NCBI GenBank assembly: GCA_019634715.1
Contig: JAHCAU010000001.1
Span: forward strand, 310,001-374,000
Direction of reading: 5' to 3'
Length of the DNA: 64,000 bases
Source: Lysobacter sp.
GTDB lineage: Bacteria; Pseudomonadota; Gammaproteobacteria; Xanthomonadales; Xanthomonadaceae
The notes below the pieces were generated by a model. It worked only from the letters and a program-made list of their open reading frames with translations, searched no databases and had not been told where the DNA came from. This document shows, piece by piece, positions 48,539-59,329 of the stretch (position 1 is its first letter; every line of letters begins with the position of its first letter). The translations under genes and the position numbers were made by a program.

Positions 48539-50310
48539 GCGCCCGCCTTGTCGGGCAACGGCGGCAGGACCGCACCGGTCTTGTCGAGCGCGCGCTTGAG
48601 CGACCGGTTGTCGGGGTCGATCCGGCGGGCTTCGACGAAGTAGTTCACCGCCTCGTCGCGGCGCCCCAGCGCCCACAGGACTTCGGCGACGTGGGCGGCG
48701 ATCTCGGCGTCCTTCTGCTTGGTGAAGGCGCGCAGCAGTTCGACCAGCGCTTCCTCGCTGCGGCCCAGGCGATAGAGCACCCAGCCGTAGCTGTCGATGA
48801 TCGCGGCATTGTCGGGTTCGGCGGCGTAGGCGCGGGCGATCAGCTCCAGCGCTTCCTGATAGCGGTCGGTGCGGTCGGCGAGCGTGTAGCCCAGCGCGTT
48901 CAGGGCATTCACGTCGTCGGCGTCCAGGGCGAGGATCCGCCGCAGGTCGGCCTCGGCGCGAGCGATGTCGTCGCGGCGCTCCCACATCAGGGCGCGTGCG
49001 TACAGCAGTTGCGGCTCGTCGGGATAGGCGGCCAGGCCGCGGTCGAGGGTGGCCAGTTCGTCCCCGGGCCGGTTGTCGTTCCTGAACAGGTCGGCCTGCA
49101 GCAAATAGGCATCGCGTCGGGTCTCGTCGGCCGCGGTGGCGTCGGTCTGGATGTCGCGGATGCGCGCGTGAGCCTCGTCGACGCGCCCCAGCTTGTGCAG
49201 CACCGGCGCGGTGCGCAGGCGCGCCTGCCAGCGTTGCGGGCCGCCGGGCACGCTGGCGTACCAGTCCAGCGCATCGTCCAGGCGGCCGATGAACTCGGCG
49301 ACCTGCCCCAGCAGCAGGCGCCGGCCGGGGTTGGGCGAGGCCGACTCGCGCTTGAGTTCCTCGTAGACCGCAGCCACGCCGGCCTTGTCGTCGGCCTGGG
49401 CGAGGTAGGACGCACGCAGGATGTAGGTGTTGTCGTTCTGCGGGCCGCGCGCCAGCACCGCGGCGGCGGCGGCGAAATCGCCGAGGGCGCCGTACTCGCG
49501 GGCCAGGCCGTAGGCGACATCGGGCAGCAGGATGGCCGAGGCGCCCATGCGATCGAGGATCTTCCGCGCCTGCGGGGCCTTGCCCGAGCGGCGCAACTGG
49601 TTGGCGTGCAGCAGCGACACGCCCGGCTCGTTGGGGTAGTACTGCAGCACCCGGCCGATGATCTTCGCGGCCACGTCCTGGCGCTGCACCTGCTGGGCGA
49701 ACTCCCCGAAGGCCAGCCACGCCGGCAGGTCCTGCGGGATGTCGTCGACCAGGGTCGCGAGCAGGCGGCCGATCAACTGCGGGTCGCCCGAACCGGCATC
49801 CATCGCCAGCAGCGCGTAGCGCCAGCCGTCCTTCTCCGGTTTCAGGCCCTCGCCGCGCCCGCGCAGCAGGTTGCGCAGTTCGCGGCGCGCGGTGGCTTCG
49901 TCCTTGCGCTGCAGGGCCAGGGTGGCCTCGGCGTTGCGCATGCCGAGGCTGCGTGCGGCGCGTGCGCGCCACAGCGCCAGGGCGTCGCCGGCGAAGCGGT
50001 CGTTGCGTGCGAGCAGGGCGATGCGGGTGGCACGCTCGGCGAGGACGGCATCGCCTTCGGCGGCACGCGCCGCTTCCAGGTACCAGCGCGCCGCGTCGTC
50101 GAGCTTGCCGGCCTGCAGTGCGTATTCGCCGGCGATCGCGGCGGGCAGCGGCCCGGCCCCCACCGATTCCGGCGCCGCCACCGCCCCGCCGTTCGTCGCC
50201 GGGCCATCGCCTGCGGCGACCGCGTCGATCGCCAGGACCGACAGCACGGCCCCCAGCGCGACGGCCGCGAAACGGCGAATTGTGAAAACGGCTTCGGGCA
50301 TCGGCGGCAT
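48535..50310 (-). CDS. Secreted tetratricopeptide-repeat protein
   Basis: 591 residues, with a signal peptide ending near AIDAVAAG. From about residue 55 to 575 it is almost entirely helical TPR-like repeats: [80 protein letters not shown] and [36 protein letters not shown]. It is the protein commonly found upstream of lolB in Pseudomonas and Lysobacteraceae; its exact role is unknown to me. It is divergent from hemA with 98 bp between and coupled to lolB by a 4-bp overlap. Start at codon 1 or 4 is uncertain. Confidence 0.88.
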   Translation of the reverse strand: MPPMPEAVFTIRRFAAVALGAVLSVLAIDAVAAGDGPATNGGAVAAPESVGAGPLPAAIAGEYALQAGKLDDAARWYLEAARAAEGDAVLAERATRIALLARNDRFAGDALALWRARAARSLGMRNAEATLALQRKDEATARRELRNLLRGRGEGLKPEKDGWRYALLAMDAGSGDPQLIGRLLATLVDDIPQDLPAWLAFGEFAQQVQRQDVAAKIIGRVLQYYPNEPGVSLLHANQLRRSGKAPQARKILDRMGASAILLPDVAYGLAREYGALGDFAAAAAVLARGPQNDNTYILRASYLAQADDKAGVAAVYEELKRESASPNPGRRLLLGQVAEFIGRLDDALDWYASVPGGPQRWQARLRTAPVLHKLGRVDEAHARIRDIQTDATAADETRRDAYLLQADLFRNDNRPGDELATLDRGLAAYPDEPQLLYARALMWERRDDIARAEADLRRILALDADDVNALNALGYTLADRTDRYQEALELIARAYAAEPDNAAIIDSYGWVLYRLGRSEEALVELLRAFTKQKDAEIAAHVAEVLWALGRRDEAVNYFVEARRIDPDNRSLKRALDKTGAVLPPLPDKAGA

Positions 50311-50408
50311 GGGCCGTAAACTATGCGGATCGCCAGCTTAACCGAACTCGCCAGAGCCGCCTCCGCCAGTCGTCACGGCCCATTCCCGACGACGCCACGC
50401 CAGCCCGG

Positions 50409-51767
50409 ATGTCCCATCTCATCGCCCTCGGCCTCAACCACCAGACCGCGCCGGTCTCCCTGCGCGAACGGGTGGCGTTTTCCGAACAGGCGCTGCCGGC
50501 GACGCTGGCTGCATTGCGTGCGCTGCCCGGCGTCGAGGAAGTGGCGCTGCTGTCGACCTGCAACCGGACCGAAATCTATGCGCTGACGGGCGGCGGCGGC
50601 GACGCCCTGGTGGACTGGCTGGCCGCGCACCCGCAGGACGGCGCGACGGGCAGCGCGCGCACGCCGCTGGCGCTGCGCGACTACCTCTACCGGCACGCCG
50701 ACGGCGACGCGGTGCGCCACCTGTTCCGCGTGGCCACCGGGCTGGATTCGCTGGTGCTGGGCGAGCCGCAGATCCTCGGCCAGGTGAAGCAGGCCTGGGT
50801 CGCTGCCCGCGAAGCGGGCACCCTCGGCAACCGCCTCGACCGCCTGTTCCAGCACGCCTTCGTCACCGCCAAGCGCGCGCGCACCGACACCCGCATCGGC
50901 GCCAACCCGGTGTCGGTGGCCTCGGCGGCGGTGCGCATGGCCGAGGAGACCTTCGCCCGGCCGTCCGACAGCAGCATCCTGCTGATCGGCGCCGGCGAGA
51001 CCATCGAGCTGACCGCCCTGCACCTGGTGCAGGCGAAGGCGAAACGGCTGCTGTTCGCCAACCGCACCCTCGCCCATGCCCAGGAGCTGGCCAGCCGCCA
51101 CGGCGGCGTGGCCCTGCCGCTGACCGAACTGGATCGCCACCTGGCCGAAGCCGACGTCGTGTTTTCCGCGACCGCCGCACGCGACCCGATCCTGCACAAG
51201 CCGGTCGTCGCCGCCGCGCTGAAGCAGCGCCGCCACCGGCCGATGCTGCTGCTCGACCTGGCCGTGCCGCGCGACATCGCGCCGGACGTGGCCGAACTGC
51301 GCGACGTGTTCCTGTACACCGTGGACGACCTGGAGCGGGTGATCGAGGACAACCGGCGCAGCCGGCGCGAAGCCGCCGACGCCGCCGAAGCCATCGTCGA
51401 CCTGCAGGTCGCTCGCTTCGTCGAAACCCTCAACGCCAGCGCGCATCACGGCCCGCTCAAGCAACTGCGCGCCCACGGCGAAGCGGCGCGCGACGAAACA
51501 CTGGCGAAGGCGCGGCAGATGCTCGCGGCCGGCCAGGACCCTGCCGCCGTGCTGCAGCAGCTGGCGCACACGCTGACCAACCGCCTGCTGCACGCACCGA
51601 CCACCGCGCTGCGCGAAGCCGCGATCAACGGCGACATCGACCTGATGCGCGCCGCGGAGCGGATGTTCCCACACGGCACGCCCCCGCACACGACGCTGTC
51701 CGAAGCGCTCGACCGCCAACTGCATCCCGACCGCGACGATGACGCCGACCCTGCGCCGCAAGCTTGA
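50409..51767 (+). CDS. hemA: Glutamyl-tRNA reductase
   Basis: 452 residues: [30 protein letters not shown] with the catalytic Cys50 region, [26 protein letters not shown], the NADPH-binding [20 protein letters not shown] near 195 and the C-terminal dimerisation helices. It makes glutamate-1-semialdehyde for tetrapyrroles. No clear ribosome-binding site precedes the ATG at 50409. It overlaps prfA by 29 bp. Confidence 0.97.
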   Translation: MSHLIALGLNHQTAPVSLRERVAFSEQALPATLAALRALPGVEEVALLSTCNRTEIYALTGGGGDALVDWLAAHPQDGATGSARTPLALRDYLYRHADGDAVRHLFRVATGLDSLVLGEPQILGQVKQAWVAAREAGTLGNRLDRLFQHAFVTAKRARTDTRIGANPVSVASAAVRMAEETFARPSDSSILLIGAGETIELTALHLVQAKAKRLLFANRTLAHAQELASRHGGVALPLTELDRHLAEADVVFSATAARDPILHKPVVAAALKQRRHRPMLLLDLAVPRDIAPDVAELRDVFLYTVDDLERVIEDNRRSRREAADAAEAIVDLQVARFVETLNASAHHGPLKQLRAHGEAARDETLAKARQMLAAGQDPAAVLQQLAHTLTNRLLHAPTTALREAAINGDIDLMRAAERMFPHGTPPHTTLSEALDRQLHPDRDDDADPAPQA

Positions 51768-52824
51768 AGCGCTGGCCGAACGCCGCGAGGAAATCGAACG
51801 CCTGCTCGCCGACCCGGCAACGGTGGAGGACGCGGCGCGCTACCGCGGCCTGATGCGCGAGTTCTCGCAGCTCGAACCGATCGCGACCGGGCTCGCCGCC
51901 GAGCGCCAGGCGCGCGACGACCTCGCCGCTGCCGAAGCGATGCGTGGCGATCCCGAACTGGCCGAACTGGCCGACGAGGAAATCGCCGCCGCGCAGGCGC
52001 GCCTGGTCGAACTCGATGCCGAACTGATGGCGCAGCTGGTGCCGAAGGACGCGCGCGACGACGGCGGCCTCTATCTTGAAGTTCGCGCCGGCACCGGCGG
52101 CGACGAGGCCGCGATCTTCGCCGGCGACCTGTTCCGCATGTACAGCCGCTACGCCGAGCGCCAGGGCTGGCGGATCGAGGTCGAATCGGCCAATCCCGGC
52201 GAACACGGCGGCTTCCGCGAGATCATCGCCCGCGTCGACGGGCGCGGCGCGTATTCGAAGCTGAAGTTCGAATCCGGCACGCATCGCGTGCAGCGCGTGC
52301 CCGAGACCGAATCGCAGGGCCGCATCCACACCTCCGCCGCGACCGTGGCGATCATCGCCGAGGACACCGGCGACCTCGACATCGAAATCAATCCGGCCGA
52401 CCTGAGGGTCGACACCTTCCGCTCCAGCGGCGCCGGTGGCCAGCACGTCAACAAGACCGACTCCGCGATCCGCATCACCCACGTGCCCAGCGGCGTGGTC
52501 GTGGAATCGCAGACCGAGCGCAGCCAGCACGCCAACCGCGACAAGGCGATGAAGCGGCTGAAGGCGATGCTGGTCGAAGCCGAGACCGCGAAGCGCGAAG
52601 CCGCGCAGGCGCTGGACCGCAAGCTGCAGGTGGGCAGCGGCGACCGCAGCCAGCGCATCCGCACCTACAACTTCCCGCAGGGCCGCATCACCGACCACCG
52701 CGTCGAAGGCCTGACCCTGTACGACCTGCCGAACGTGCTGGAAGGCGATCTCGATGGACTGATCGACCGGCTCGCGCGCGAGCACCAGGCCGACGAACTG
52801 GCGCGGCTGACGCAGGGCGGCTGA
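51739..52824 (+). CDS. prfA: Peptide chain release factor 1
   Basis: 361 residues. Stop-codon recognition tripeptide PET (Pro188-Glu-Thr190), the RF1-type PxT, in [18 protein letters not shown] at 233-235 in [17 protein letters not shown], whose Gln is the PrmC methylation site. It reads UAA and UAG. It overlaps hemA by 29 bp. prmC, a frequent downstream partner, is not next; a 490-bp gap follows. Confidence 0.98.
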   Translation: MTPTLRRKLEALAERREEIERLLADPATVEDAARYRGLMREFSQLEPIATGLAAERQARDDLAAAEAMRGDPELAELADEEIAAAQARLVELDAELMAQLVPKDARDDGGLYLEVRAGTGGDEAAIFAGDLFRMYSRYAERQGWRIEVESANPGEHGGFREIIARVDGRGAYSKLKFESGTHRVQRVPETESQGRIHTSAATVAIIAEDTGDLDIEINPADLRVDTFRSSGAGGQHVNKTDSAIRITHVPSGVVVESQTERSQHANRDKAMKRLKAMLVEAETAKREAAQALDRKLQVGSGDRSQRIRTYNFPQGRITDHRVEGLTLYDLPNVLEGDLDGLIDRLAREHQADELARLTQGG

Positions 52825-53101
52825 GCCGCGCGCAAGGTCGCCGCGCCTCTGCGACATCGATCTCATTGCTTCAGTTGCGCGAGGCCTCCGTGCGCGTGCA
52901 CGGCGAATGATTTTCTCGATCGAAATCGCGAGGACAGTTCATCTCATCGAACATTCGAGGCATGGCGAAATCCGCCGCCGGTCGCAATTCCCCCGGCATT
53001 TCATCATGCACGATCAACGAGATCGATCGAACAGTCCCGCACGGAAGACGCAGGCAGTAAATATGGCTTTCGGCATGGCGGAAGCCTGCCGTCATTGCGC
53101 A

Positions 53102-53131
53102 TTGACACCATCTCGAATGCCGCCGGATTCT
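53102..53131 (+). promoter_or_regulatory. Candidate promoter of the S8 protease gene, within a gene-free stretch
   Basis: TTGACA (53102-53107) is followed after 17-18 bp by GGATTC or GATTCT, a poor -10. A hairpin GGGGCG/CGCCCC (53138-53154) lies just downstream, giving a leader of about 175 nt. The whole gap 52825-53314 is less GC-rich than its surroundings and carries no gene that I can support. Confidence 0.35.
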
Positions 53132-53314
53132 GAATGCGGGGCGCGGACCGCCCCTCGCATGAGGCTCCTGGCCTTCGAAGGAACGAGACCAGCCGGCAAC
53201 GCATCGGCAAAGACCGTCTCCCCTGAAGCGTCCTCCGCAGGCGTTTCTGCGGGCATGCCCGTGCGATGCACGACAGGCTGCATCACTTCATACATCCACA
53301 AGGAGGAAGTCCAG

Positions 53315-54733
53315 ATGTCTCGTCGCAACTCCCATACCCGTCTGCTGGGCCTGAGCGTCGCCGTGTGCGCCGCCCTGTTCGCCGGTTCCGCGTTCGCCAA
53401 CGAGCGTTTCAGCGTCTCCGGCCTGGCGTCGGGCGAGCCGGTCGATGGCGTGATCGTGCGCTATCGCGACGGCAGCGCCGTGAAGGGCAACCGCTCGCTG
53501 ATGATGAACCGCCTCGGCATGATGGCCAGCCGCTCATTCGGTCGCGCCAAGCCGCTGCGCGTTCGACACGAGCGAACGCTCGGCATCGGCGCGGAGCTCA
53601 TCAGCCTCAGCCGCAAGCTCGACCGAGTCGAAATCGAAACGCTGATCCGCCAGATCGCGACGGATCCGGACGTGGCCTTCGTCGAACCGAACATCCGCCT
53701 GCACCCGACGCTGACCCCGAACGACCCGAACTACGGTTCGCAGTACGGCTTCCAGAACGGCGTCGGTGGCACCAACGCCAACCTCGCCTGGGACAGCGGC
53801 TTCCGCGGCGCGGGCAAGATCGTGGCGGTGCTCGACACCGGCCACCGTCCGCACGTCGATCTTGCGGCGAACATCATCAACGGCTACGACTTCATCAGCA
53901 GCGCCAGCACCGCAAACGACGGCAACGGCCGCGACAGCGATGCCTCCGATCCGGGCGACTGGGTCACCGCAGGTTTCTGCGGCGTGGGCCAGCCGGCGCG
54001 CAATTCCAGCTGGCACGGCACCCATGTCTCCGGCACGGTTGCGGCCGTGACCAACAACGGCGTCGGCGTCGCCGGCATGGCGCACCAAGCCAAGGTCCTG
54101 TCGGTACGCGTGCTCGGCCGCTGTGGTGGCACGCTCGCCGACATCGCCGATGCGATCACCTGGTCCTCGGGCGGCAGCGTCGCGGGCGTCCCGCTGGTCG
54201 GCGCGAACAGGGCCAGCGTGATCAACATGAGCCTCGGCGGCGGCGGCGGCTGCGCGTCGTCCTCGGCGATGCAGGTCGCGATCAACGGTGCGCTGAGCCG
54301 CGGCACGACCGTGGTGGTGGCCGCCGGCAACAGCAACGCCAACGTCTCCGGCTTCACGCCCGCCGGCTGCACCGGCGCGGGCCTGATCGTGGTCGGGGCC
54401 ACCGACTCGACCGCGCGCAAGGCCAGCTTCTCGAACTACGGTGCAGGCGTGGACGTCTCGGCCCCGGGCGTCGGCATCGTGTCCACCCTCAACGCCAGCA
54501 CAACCTCGCCCGGCGCCGACAGCTATGCCAGCTACAACGGCACCTCGATGGCGGCGCCGCATGTGGCGGGCCTGGTCGCGATGATGCACTCCAAGCCCAG
54601 CACCGACTGCACGCCAGCGAACTGCGAGGCCATCATCAAGGCCAACGTGAAGCCGTTCGGCGCCACGCCATCGCCCGGCCCACTGGGCACCGGCATCATC
54701 AATGCGCAGACGACGATCAACGCCACGCCGTGA
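53315..54733 (+). CDS. Secreted S8-family (subtilisin-like) serine protease
   Basis: 472 residues from the ATG at 53315, which has AAGGAGG 10 nt upstream. Signal peptide to about Ala28, propeptide to about 130 (VDGVIVRYRDGS to DVAFVEPN, inhibitor I9-like), then the catalytic domain with Asp174 (VAVLDTGH), His234 (SSWHGTHVSGT), oxyanion Asn339 (VAAGNSN) and Ser411 (NGTSMAAPHVAGL). Cysteines at 222, 270, 313, 352, 432 and 437 suggest disulfides. Unlike many family members it ends right after the catalytic domain with no PPC extension. It probably acts outside the cell. Confidence 0.93.
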   Translation: MSRRNSHTRLLGLSVAVCAALFAGSAFANERFSVSGLASGEPVDGVIVRYRDGSAVKGNRSLMMNRLGMMASRSFGRAKPLRVRHERTLGIGAELISLSRKLDRVEIETLIRQIATDPDVAFVEPNIRLHPTLTPNDPNYGSQYGFQNGVGGTNANLAWDSGFRGAGKIVAVLDTGHRPHVDLAANIINGYDFISSASTANDGNGRDSDASDPGDWVTAGFCGVGQPARNSSWHGTHVSGTVAAVTNNGVGVAGMAHQAKVLSVRVLGRCGGTLADIADAITWSSGGSVAGVPLVGANRASVINMSLGGGGGCASSSAMQVAINGALSRGTTVVVAAGNSNANVSGFTPAGCTGAGLIVVGATDSTARKASFSNYGAGVDVSAPGVGIVSTLNASTTSPGADSYASYNGTSMAAPHVAGLVAMMHSKPSTDCTPANCEAIIKANVKPFGATPSPGPLGTGIINAQTTINATP

Positions 54734-54755
54734 TCCGGCCGTAGCGGGATCGGAC

Positions 54756-54784
54756 GACGCCCGGGGCGTGCAGCCCCGGGCGTC
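54756..54784. terminator. 12-bp convergent terminator hairpin
   Basis: GACGCCCGGGGC (54756-54767) and GCCCCGGGCGTC (54773-54784) pair perfectly around GTGCA between the convergent S8 protease and ABC permease genes. T-tracts are absent in both directions, so this is a structural guess. Confidence 0.55.
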
Positions 54785-54786
54785 CG

Positions 54787-56007
54787 TCACTCGTAGCGCA
54801 GCGCCTCGATCGGGTCCAGGCCGGCCGCCTTGGAGGCCGGCATGATGCCGAACAGCACGCCGACCATCGCCGAGAAGCCTGCAGCGGCCATGACCACCCA
54901 CAGCGGCACGTGCGCGGGCGGGAAGCCGGGCACCAGCGTCGAGATCAGCAACGCCAGACCGTAGCCCAGCGCGATGCCGATGACTCCGCCGAGCAGCGCG
55001 AGCAGGCCGGCCTCGGCGAGGAACTGCACGAGGATGTCGCGACGGGTGGCGCCGAGGGCCTTGAGGATGCCGATCTCGCGGGTGCGCTCGGTCACCGAGA
55101 CCAGCATGATGTTCATGATCCCGATGCCGCCGACCAGCAGCGAGATGCCGACCACGCCGGCGACCACCATCGTCGCGGTGCCGGTGATCTTCTCGAACTG
55201 CTTGAGGACCGAGTCCGCGGCTTCGACCTTGAAGTCGTCGTCCTTCTCGGCGACGAGCTTGCGCGAGGCGCGCACCGCGCGCTTGACGCGCTCGCGCACG
55301 GCCTCGACCTCTTCGAGGTTGGCGACGGTGAAGGACGCCTGGATCAGCTGTGCGTTGCTGTTGCCCATCATCGCGCGGCCGACGTCGAAGGGGATGATGG
55401 CGTAGTTGTCGCGGCTGAAACCGAACACCTCGCCCTCCTTCTCCATCACGCCGACGACCTTGAACCATTCCTTGCCGATCATGAAGTACTCGCCGACCGG
55501 GTTCTTCGGCATCTTCAGTTCGTCGCGCAGGTCGGTGCCGATCACCGCGACGCGGCGATGGCCCTTGTCGTCGCTGTCGACGATGAAGCGGCCGAACTCG
55601 GGGTAGCGGTTGTTCACCAGCGCGTAGTCCGCGGTCGTCGCCTGCACCTGCGGACTGCTGGTGCGGCCCTTGTAGCTGGCGCCGGCGGCCTGCACCACCA
55701 TCAGCGGCGCGACGTCCTTCACCCCGGCGACGCGGTAGCGCAGCACGTCGATGTCGCCGAAGGTGATGGTGTTGATCCTGCCGGTGCGGAAGTTCTCGTT
55801 GTCGTTGACCGCGCGCAGGGTGAGCGTGCTGCCGCCGAGGTCGGACAGCTGGCCCTTGATCGAATCGGAGAAGCCCTGCACCAGCGACACCACCGCGATC
55901 ACAGAGCCGGTGCCGATCAGGATGCCCAGCGTGGTCAGGAAACTGCGCATACGGTGCGCCGCGAGGCTGGTCAGCGCGGCGCGGAAGGCTTCGAGATAGG
56001 CCTGCAT
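54787..56007 (-). CDS. ABC transporter permease, MacB/FtsX type
   Basis: 406 residues. An N-terminal membrane helix (RMRSFLTTLGILIGTGSVIAVVSLVQGF) is followed by a large periplasmic domain (about 50-270) and three C-terminal helices including the FtsX signature SVTERTREIGILKALGATRRDILVQFLAEAGLLALLGG. It is the membrane half of a MacAB-like exporter of peptides, lipids or drugs. The ATG overlaps the stop of the ATPase gene (ATGA). MacB of E. coli fuses both parts; here they are separate. Confidence 0.92.
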   Translation of the reverse strand: MQAYLEAFRAALTSLAAHRMRSFLTTLGILIGTGSVIAVVSLVQGFSDSIKGQLSDLGGSTLTLRAVNDNENFRTGRINTITFGDIDVLRYRVAGVKDVAPLMVVQAAGASYKGRTSSPQVQATTADYALVNNRYPEFGRFIVDSDDKGHRRVAVIGTDLRDELKMPKNPVGEYFMIGKEWFKVVGVMEKEGEVFGFSRDNYAIIPFDVGRAMMGNSNAQLIQASFTVANLEEVEAVRERVKRAVRASRKLVAEKDDDFKVEAADSVLKQFEKITGTATMVVAGVVGISLLVGGIGIMNIMLVSVTERTREIGILKALGATRRDILVQFLAEAGLLALLGGVIGIALGYGLALLISTLVPGFPPAHVPLWVVMAAAGFSAMVGVLFGIMPASKAAGLDPIEALRYE

Positions 56008-56723
56008 CAGTGCGTTCCTCCGTCTGCGGCACTGCCGGCGCGCACGGGCGCCTGGCGGCGGTCCTCGACGATGCGGCCGTCGCTGACCCGCAGCACGCGG
56101 TGGCAGTGCGCGGCGATGTCGGGTTCGTGGGTCACCAGGATCACGGTCTGCCCCTGCGCATGCAGCGCGTCGAACAGGGCCATGATCTCGGCGGAGGTGC
56201 GGGTGTCGAGGTTGCCGGTGGGTTCGTCGGCGAGCAGGATCGAGGGTGCGCCGACCAGCGCGCGCGCGATCGCCACGCGCTGGCGCTGGCCGCCGGACAG
56301 CTGGTTCGGGCGATGCCCCATGCGGTCGCCCAGGCCGACCTTGCCCAGGGCCTCGACGGCGCGCGCGCGCCGCTCCTCCTGCGGCATGCCGCGATAGACC
56401 AGCGGCTGCATCACGTTCTGCAGCACGGTCATGCGCGGCAGCAGGTGGAAGCTCTGGAACACGAAACCGATCTCGCGGTTGCGCACCTGCGCCAGCTCGG
56501 TGTCGTTCATGCCCGACACGTCGCGGCCGTTGAGCGTGTAGGTGCCCTCGGTGGGCGTGTCGAGGCAGCCGAGCAGGTTCATCAGCGTCGACTTGCCCGA
56601 ACCCGACGGCCCGGTCAGGGCCACGTATTCGTTGCGCGCGATGTCCAGGTCGACGCCGGCCAGGGCCTGCACGATCTCCTCGCCCATCGCGTAGCGCTTG
56701 ACGATGCCGCGCAGGACGATCAT
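56007..56723 (-). CDS. ABC transporter ATP-binding protein, MacB/LolD type
   Basis: 238 residues: Walker [10 protein letters not shown] near 37, Q-loop [14 protein letters not shown], signature [15 protein letters not shown] near 142, Walker [10 protein letters not shown] and H-loop VTHE. The closest relatives energise FtsX-type permeases. The ATG at 56723 overlaps the adaptor gene stop, and the stop overlaps the permease start, so the three genes are tightly coupled. Confidence 0.96.
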   Translation of the reverse strand: MIVLRGIVKRYAMGEEIVQALAGVDLDIARNEYVALTGPSGSGKSTLMNLLGCLDTPTEGTYTLNGRDVSGMNDTELAQVRNREIGFVFQSFHLLPRMTVLQNVMQPLVYRGMPQEERRARAVEALGKVGLGDRMGHRPNQLSGGQRQRVAIARALVGAPSILLADEPTGNLDTRTSAEIMALFDALHAQGQTVILVTHEPDIAAHCHRVLRVSDGRIVEDRRQAPVRAGSAADGGTH

Positions 56724-57955
56724 CCGGCGTCCTTCGCGTCGTCGGCTGCGGCCCTGTCGTCGCCGGCCTTGTCGCCTGCGCCCTTCGCCTTCGTCGGGTC
56801 GCGGCGCTTCACCTGCGCGCCTTCGCTCAGGCCCCGCAGCGCCTTCGCCGGGCCGACGATCACGGTGTCGCCCTGCGCGATGCCCTTGGCGACGACTTCC
56901 CAGCGGTCGTCCGACGCGCCGGTCTGCACCTGCACCTTCGTCGCCTTGCCGGCCTTCGCCAGCCAGACGTGGCGCACGGGCTTGCCGTCGTCGCCGGTCT
57001 CGGCCGACACGGCCTCCACCGGCACCGCCAGGCGGCGCTGGCCGTCGCCGAGGAAGATGTCGGCGCGCACGCTCATGCCCGAGCGCAGCGCCAGACCTTC
57101 CGGCGGCGAGATGCGCACCGTGACCTTGTACGCACGGCCCTGGCCTTCGATGGTCGGCGCCAGCGCGATCTGTTCGACGCTGCCCTTGAGCGCGTTGTCC
57201 GGATACGCCGCCGCGAACACTTCGACGCGCTGGCCGACGCCGACCTTGGCGATGTCGGCTTCGTCGACCTTGAGTTCGGCGATGATCTCCGAGGTGTCGG
57301 CGATCTTCATCAGCTGCGCGCCGGCGAAGGCCGATGTCGAGGGCACCGCGGTCTCGCCGACCTTGATCGGCAGCGACACGATGCGCCCGGAAATCGGCGC
57401 GCGGATCTCGGTGCGCGCGCGCTGCTCGCGGGCATCGTTGAGTACCGATTCGGCGCGGCGCAGCGATTCCTCGCTGGTGCGCAGCTCGGCTTCGGCGACC
57501 TGCAACTGGTTGCGGTCCTCGTCGAAGCGGTTGCGGTCGATCAGCTTCGATTCCACCAGCACCCGGCTGCGCTCGAACTGCGTGCGCCGCAGCGCCACCT
57601 GCGCGCGCTGGCGCTCGATCGCGATGCGGGTCTGGCGCAGGCCGGCCTCCTCGCGCTCGATCGCATTGTTGTACAGCTCCGGATCGAGCAGCAGCAGGGT
57701 CTGGCCGGCCTCGACGGTATCGCCTTCCTTGACCAGCAGGGTGCGCACCTTGCCGGTGACTTCCGAGGTCAGGTTGACCTCGTTGCGGAAGGCCAGCGTG
57801 CCCGAGGCGAGGATCGACGGCTGCACCAGCTGCGGCGCGGCCGTGGCCAGGTCGACTTCGGTCGCGGACGCGCCGCGGTTCTTCTTGATGGCGATCGGCA
57901 CGACCAGCACGAGCACGATGCCGGCGGCGATGAGCCACTTGCGATTGGGTTTCAT
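56720..57955 (-). CDS. Periplasmic adaptor (membrane fusion) protein, MacA-like
   Basis: 411 residues. One N-terminal anchor ([18 protein letters not shown]), a biotinyl-lipoyl-like domain ([34 protein letters not shown]), a coiled coil (about 95-180, [49 protein letters not shown]), the second lipoyl half ([17 protein letters not shown]) and a beta barrel. The C-terminal tail is low-complexity Lys/Asp/Ala. First gene of the three-gene export operon. An outer-membrane TolC-like partner is not encoded here. Confidence 0.94.
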   Translation of the reverse strand: MKPNRKWLIAAGIVLVLVVPIAIKKNRGASATEVDLATAAPQLVQPSILASGTLAFRNEVNLTSEVTGKVRTLLVKEGDTVEAGQTLLLLDPELYNNAIEREEAGLRQTRIAIERQRAQVALRRTQFERSRVLVESKLIDRNRFDEDRNQLQVAEAELRTSEESLRRAESVLNDAREQRARTEIRAPISGRIVSLPIKVGETAVPSTSAFAGAQLMKIADTSEIIAELKVDEADIAKVGVGQRVEVFAAAYPDNALKGSVEQIALAPTIEGQGRAYKVTVRISPPEGLALRSGMSVRADIFLGDGQRRLAVPVEAVSAETGDDGKPVRHVWLAKAGKATKVQVQTGASDDRWEVVAKGIAQGDTVIVGPAKALRGLSEGAQVKRRDPTKAKGAGDKAGDDRAAADDAKDAG

Positions 57956-57989
57956 CGAAACGATCCGGAAGCCTGGGGAATGTCGACCA

Positions 57990-58670
57990 TCACTTCAGCA
58001 GCGCGACGGCTGCGAGTCCGCCGAACCAGACGATATAGGGCAACGCTGCCACGAACACCGCCTGGCCCCAACCGGTGCGGAACCAGGTGCGCCAGCCCAG
58101 CGCGGCCAGACCGATCGCCCAGAACATCAGCAGGCTGAAGCCCTTCGCGAACGTGCTCCAGGCATGGTCCAGCGGCAGCTCGACGAACAGCGGGTCGATG
58201 TTGAACACCTGCAGCGACTCCATCGTGGTCTGGGGCGTCATCGTGATCACGCCGGCCAGGGCCACGATGCTGCCCAGCAGCATCGGCATGCCCGACCACG
58301 CGGTGAGGCTGAGGCCATGGCGGAAGGACAGGGCATGCCCGGCGATCTTGCCGGAGATCCAGTAGTAGAGCGCGATCACAAGCGTGACCAGCACCGTGAC
58401 CACCAGCAGCCCGGCCATGCCGAAATAGCCCATGACCTGCGCGCTCGGCATGACCTTGCGCATCTGCTCGACTTCCTTCGCGGTGGCCTCGGGATTGGCG
58501 CTGGCCATGCGGTCCACCAGCCAGGCGCCATCGACCTGGGCGAAATAGAGTCCGACCATGACCACGCCGAGCACGATCGTCAGCAGCAGCGGCACGAGGA
58601 AGGTGGGCTTGTCCTTCAACGCGGCGAAGACCTTGCCGGGCTGCAGGTAGATGTCGATCAGATGGGACAT
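57990..58670 (-). CDS. YIP1-family integral membrane protein
   Basis: 226 residues from the ATG at 58670 with AGGAG 6 nt upstream. SHLIDIYLQPGKVFAALKDKPTFLVPLL is the characteristic N terminus of bacterial YIP1-domain proteins; five hydrophobic segments follow. It lies 34 bp upstream of the adaptor gene on the same strand and is likely part of that operon. The family is of unknown function in bacteria. Confidence 0.85.
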   Translation of the reverse strand: MSHLIDIYLQPGKVFAALKDKPTFLVPLLLTIVLGVVMVGLYFAQVDGAWLVDRMASANPEATAKEVEQMRKVMPSAQVMGYFGMAGLLVVTVLVTLVIALYYWISGKIAGHALSFRHGLSLTAWSGMPMLLGSIVALAGVITMTPQTTMESLQVFNIDPLFVELPLDHAWSTFAKGFSLLMFWAIGLAALGWRTWFRTGWGQAVFVAALPYIVWFGGLAAVALLK

Positions 58671-58878
58671 GGGAAGCTCCTGGGACACGGTGGCGACGGG
58701 CACGAAGACGAAGGACGCGAGGGCGGAGACGTGCGGGCAACGCGCGTTGCACCCTCGTTCGAACACCAGACGCGCGCGGGTGGCATTTGTGACACAACCG
58801 TGGTTCGCGGGCAGGACCCGGAAGTCACGCCGACCCGCATCCCGACACCGGCGAGCCAGCCGAGTTCCCGAAACGAGA

Positions 58879-58902
58879 CGCCCCCGGCATGGGCCGGGGG
58901 CG
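58879..58902 (-). terminator. Terminator after the small secreted protein gene
   Basis: CGCCCCCGGC and GCCGGGGGCG (58879-58888 with 58893-58902) pair perfectly around a 4-nt loop, followed on the - strand by TCTCGTTTC. It lies 41 bp after the stop at 58944. Confidence 0.7.
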
Positions 58903-58943
58903 CGTTCGCGTGGCCGGCGCGGGGCTCGGCGCCCCGCTCGGAC

Positions 58944-59189
58944 TCAGTAGTAGATGCAGCCGTAATCGTCGCAGCGCGCGATGATCGACCAGCCGTACGG
59001 CGTGCATTCGTAGAGGAACTGGACGTAACCCGTCCGCGGGTTGTACCGCTCGACGCTGGCGATTTCGCCCCAGTTGGCTTCGTTGCAGGCCGTGCCCGGG
59101 CCGCCCGGCAACGCCGCGGCATTGCCGCTGAAGCCCATCGCGGCGGCGAGCAGGGCGATCGCGGCACCGTGAATCATCGTCTTGTACAT
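58944..59189 (-). CDS. Small secreted cysteine-containing protein, unknown function
   Basis: 81 residues from the ATG at 59189 (AAGGA 6 nt upstream; the ATG at 59195 touches that site directly). A signal peptide (YKTMIHGAAIALLAAAMGFSGNAAA) leaves a mature part of about 55 residues with four cysteines (TACNEAN, LYECTP, ARCDDYGC) and many aromatics. I do not recognise the family; small proteins of this kind are common in Lysobacteraceae. It lies between hrpA and the YIP1 gene with its own terminator, so it may be a single-gene unit. Confidence 0.6.
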   Translation of the reverse strand: MYKTMIHGAAIALLAAAMGFSGNAAALPGGPGTACNEANWGEIASVERYNPRTGYVQFLYECTPYGWSIIARCDDYGCIYY

Positions 59190-59329
59190 GCACATTCCTT
59201 CTTGTCGTTGACCGCCGATCTCCGGCGATGCGGGTCGCACGCACCCGCGTCGTCGTCGCCCGGGCCCGGCGGCGCATGCGCGGACGACGGGGACAGCGTA
59301 CCCGCATGCGATCTCCCGTGGCGCGACGC

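Noticed and set aside
50409..51767. hemA-prfA overlap as a frameshift or assembly error
   Set aside because: Both proteins have normal termini and a 29-bp overlap is plausible for this gene pair.
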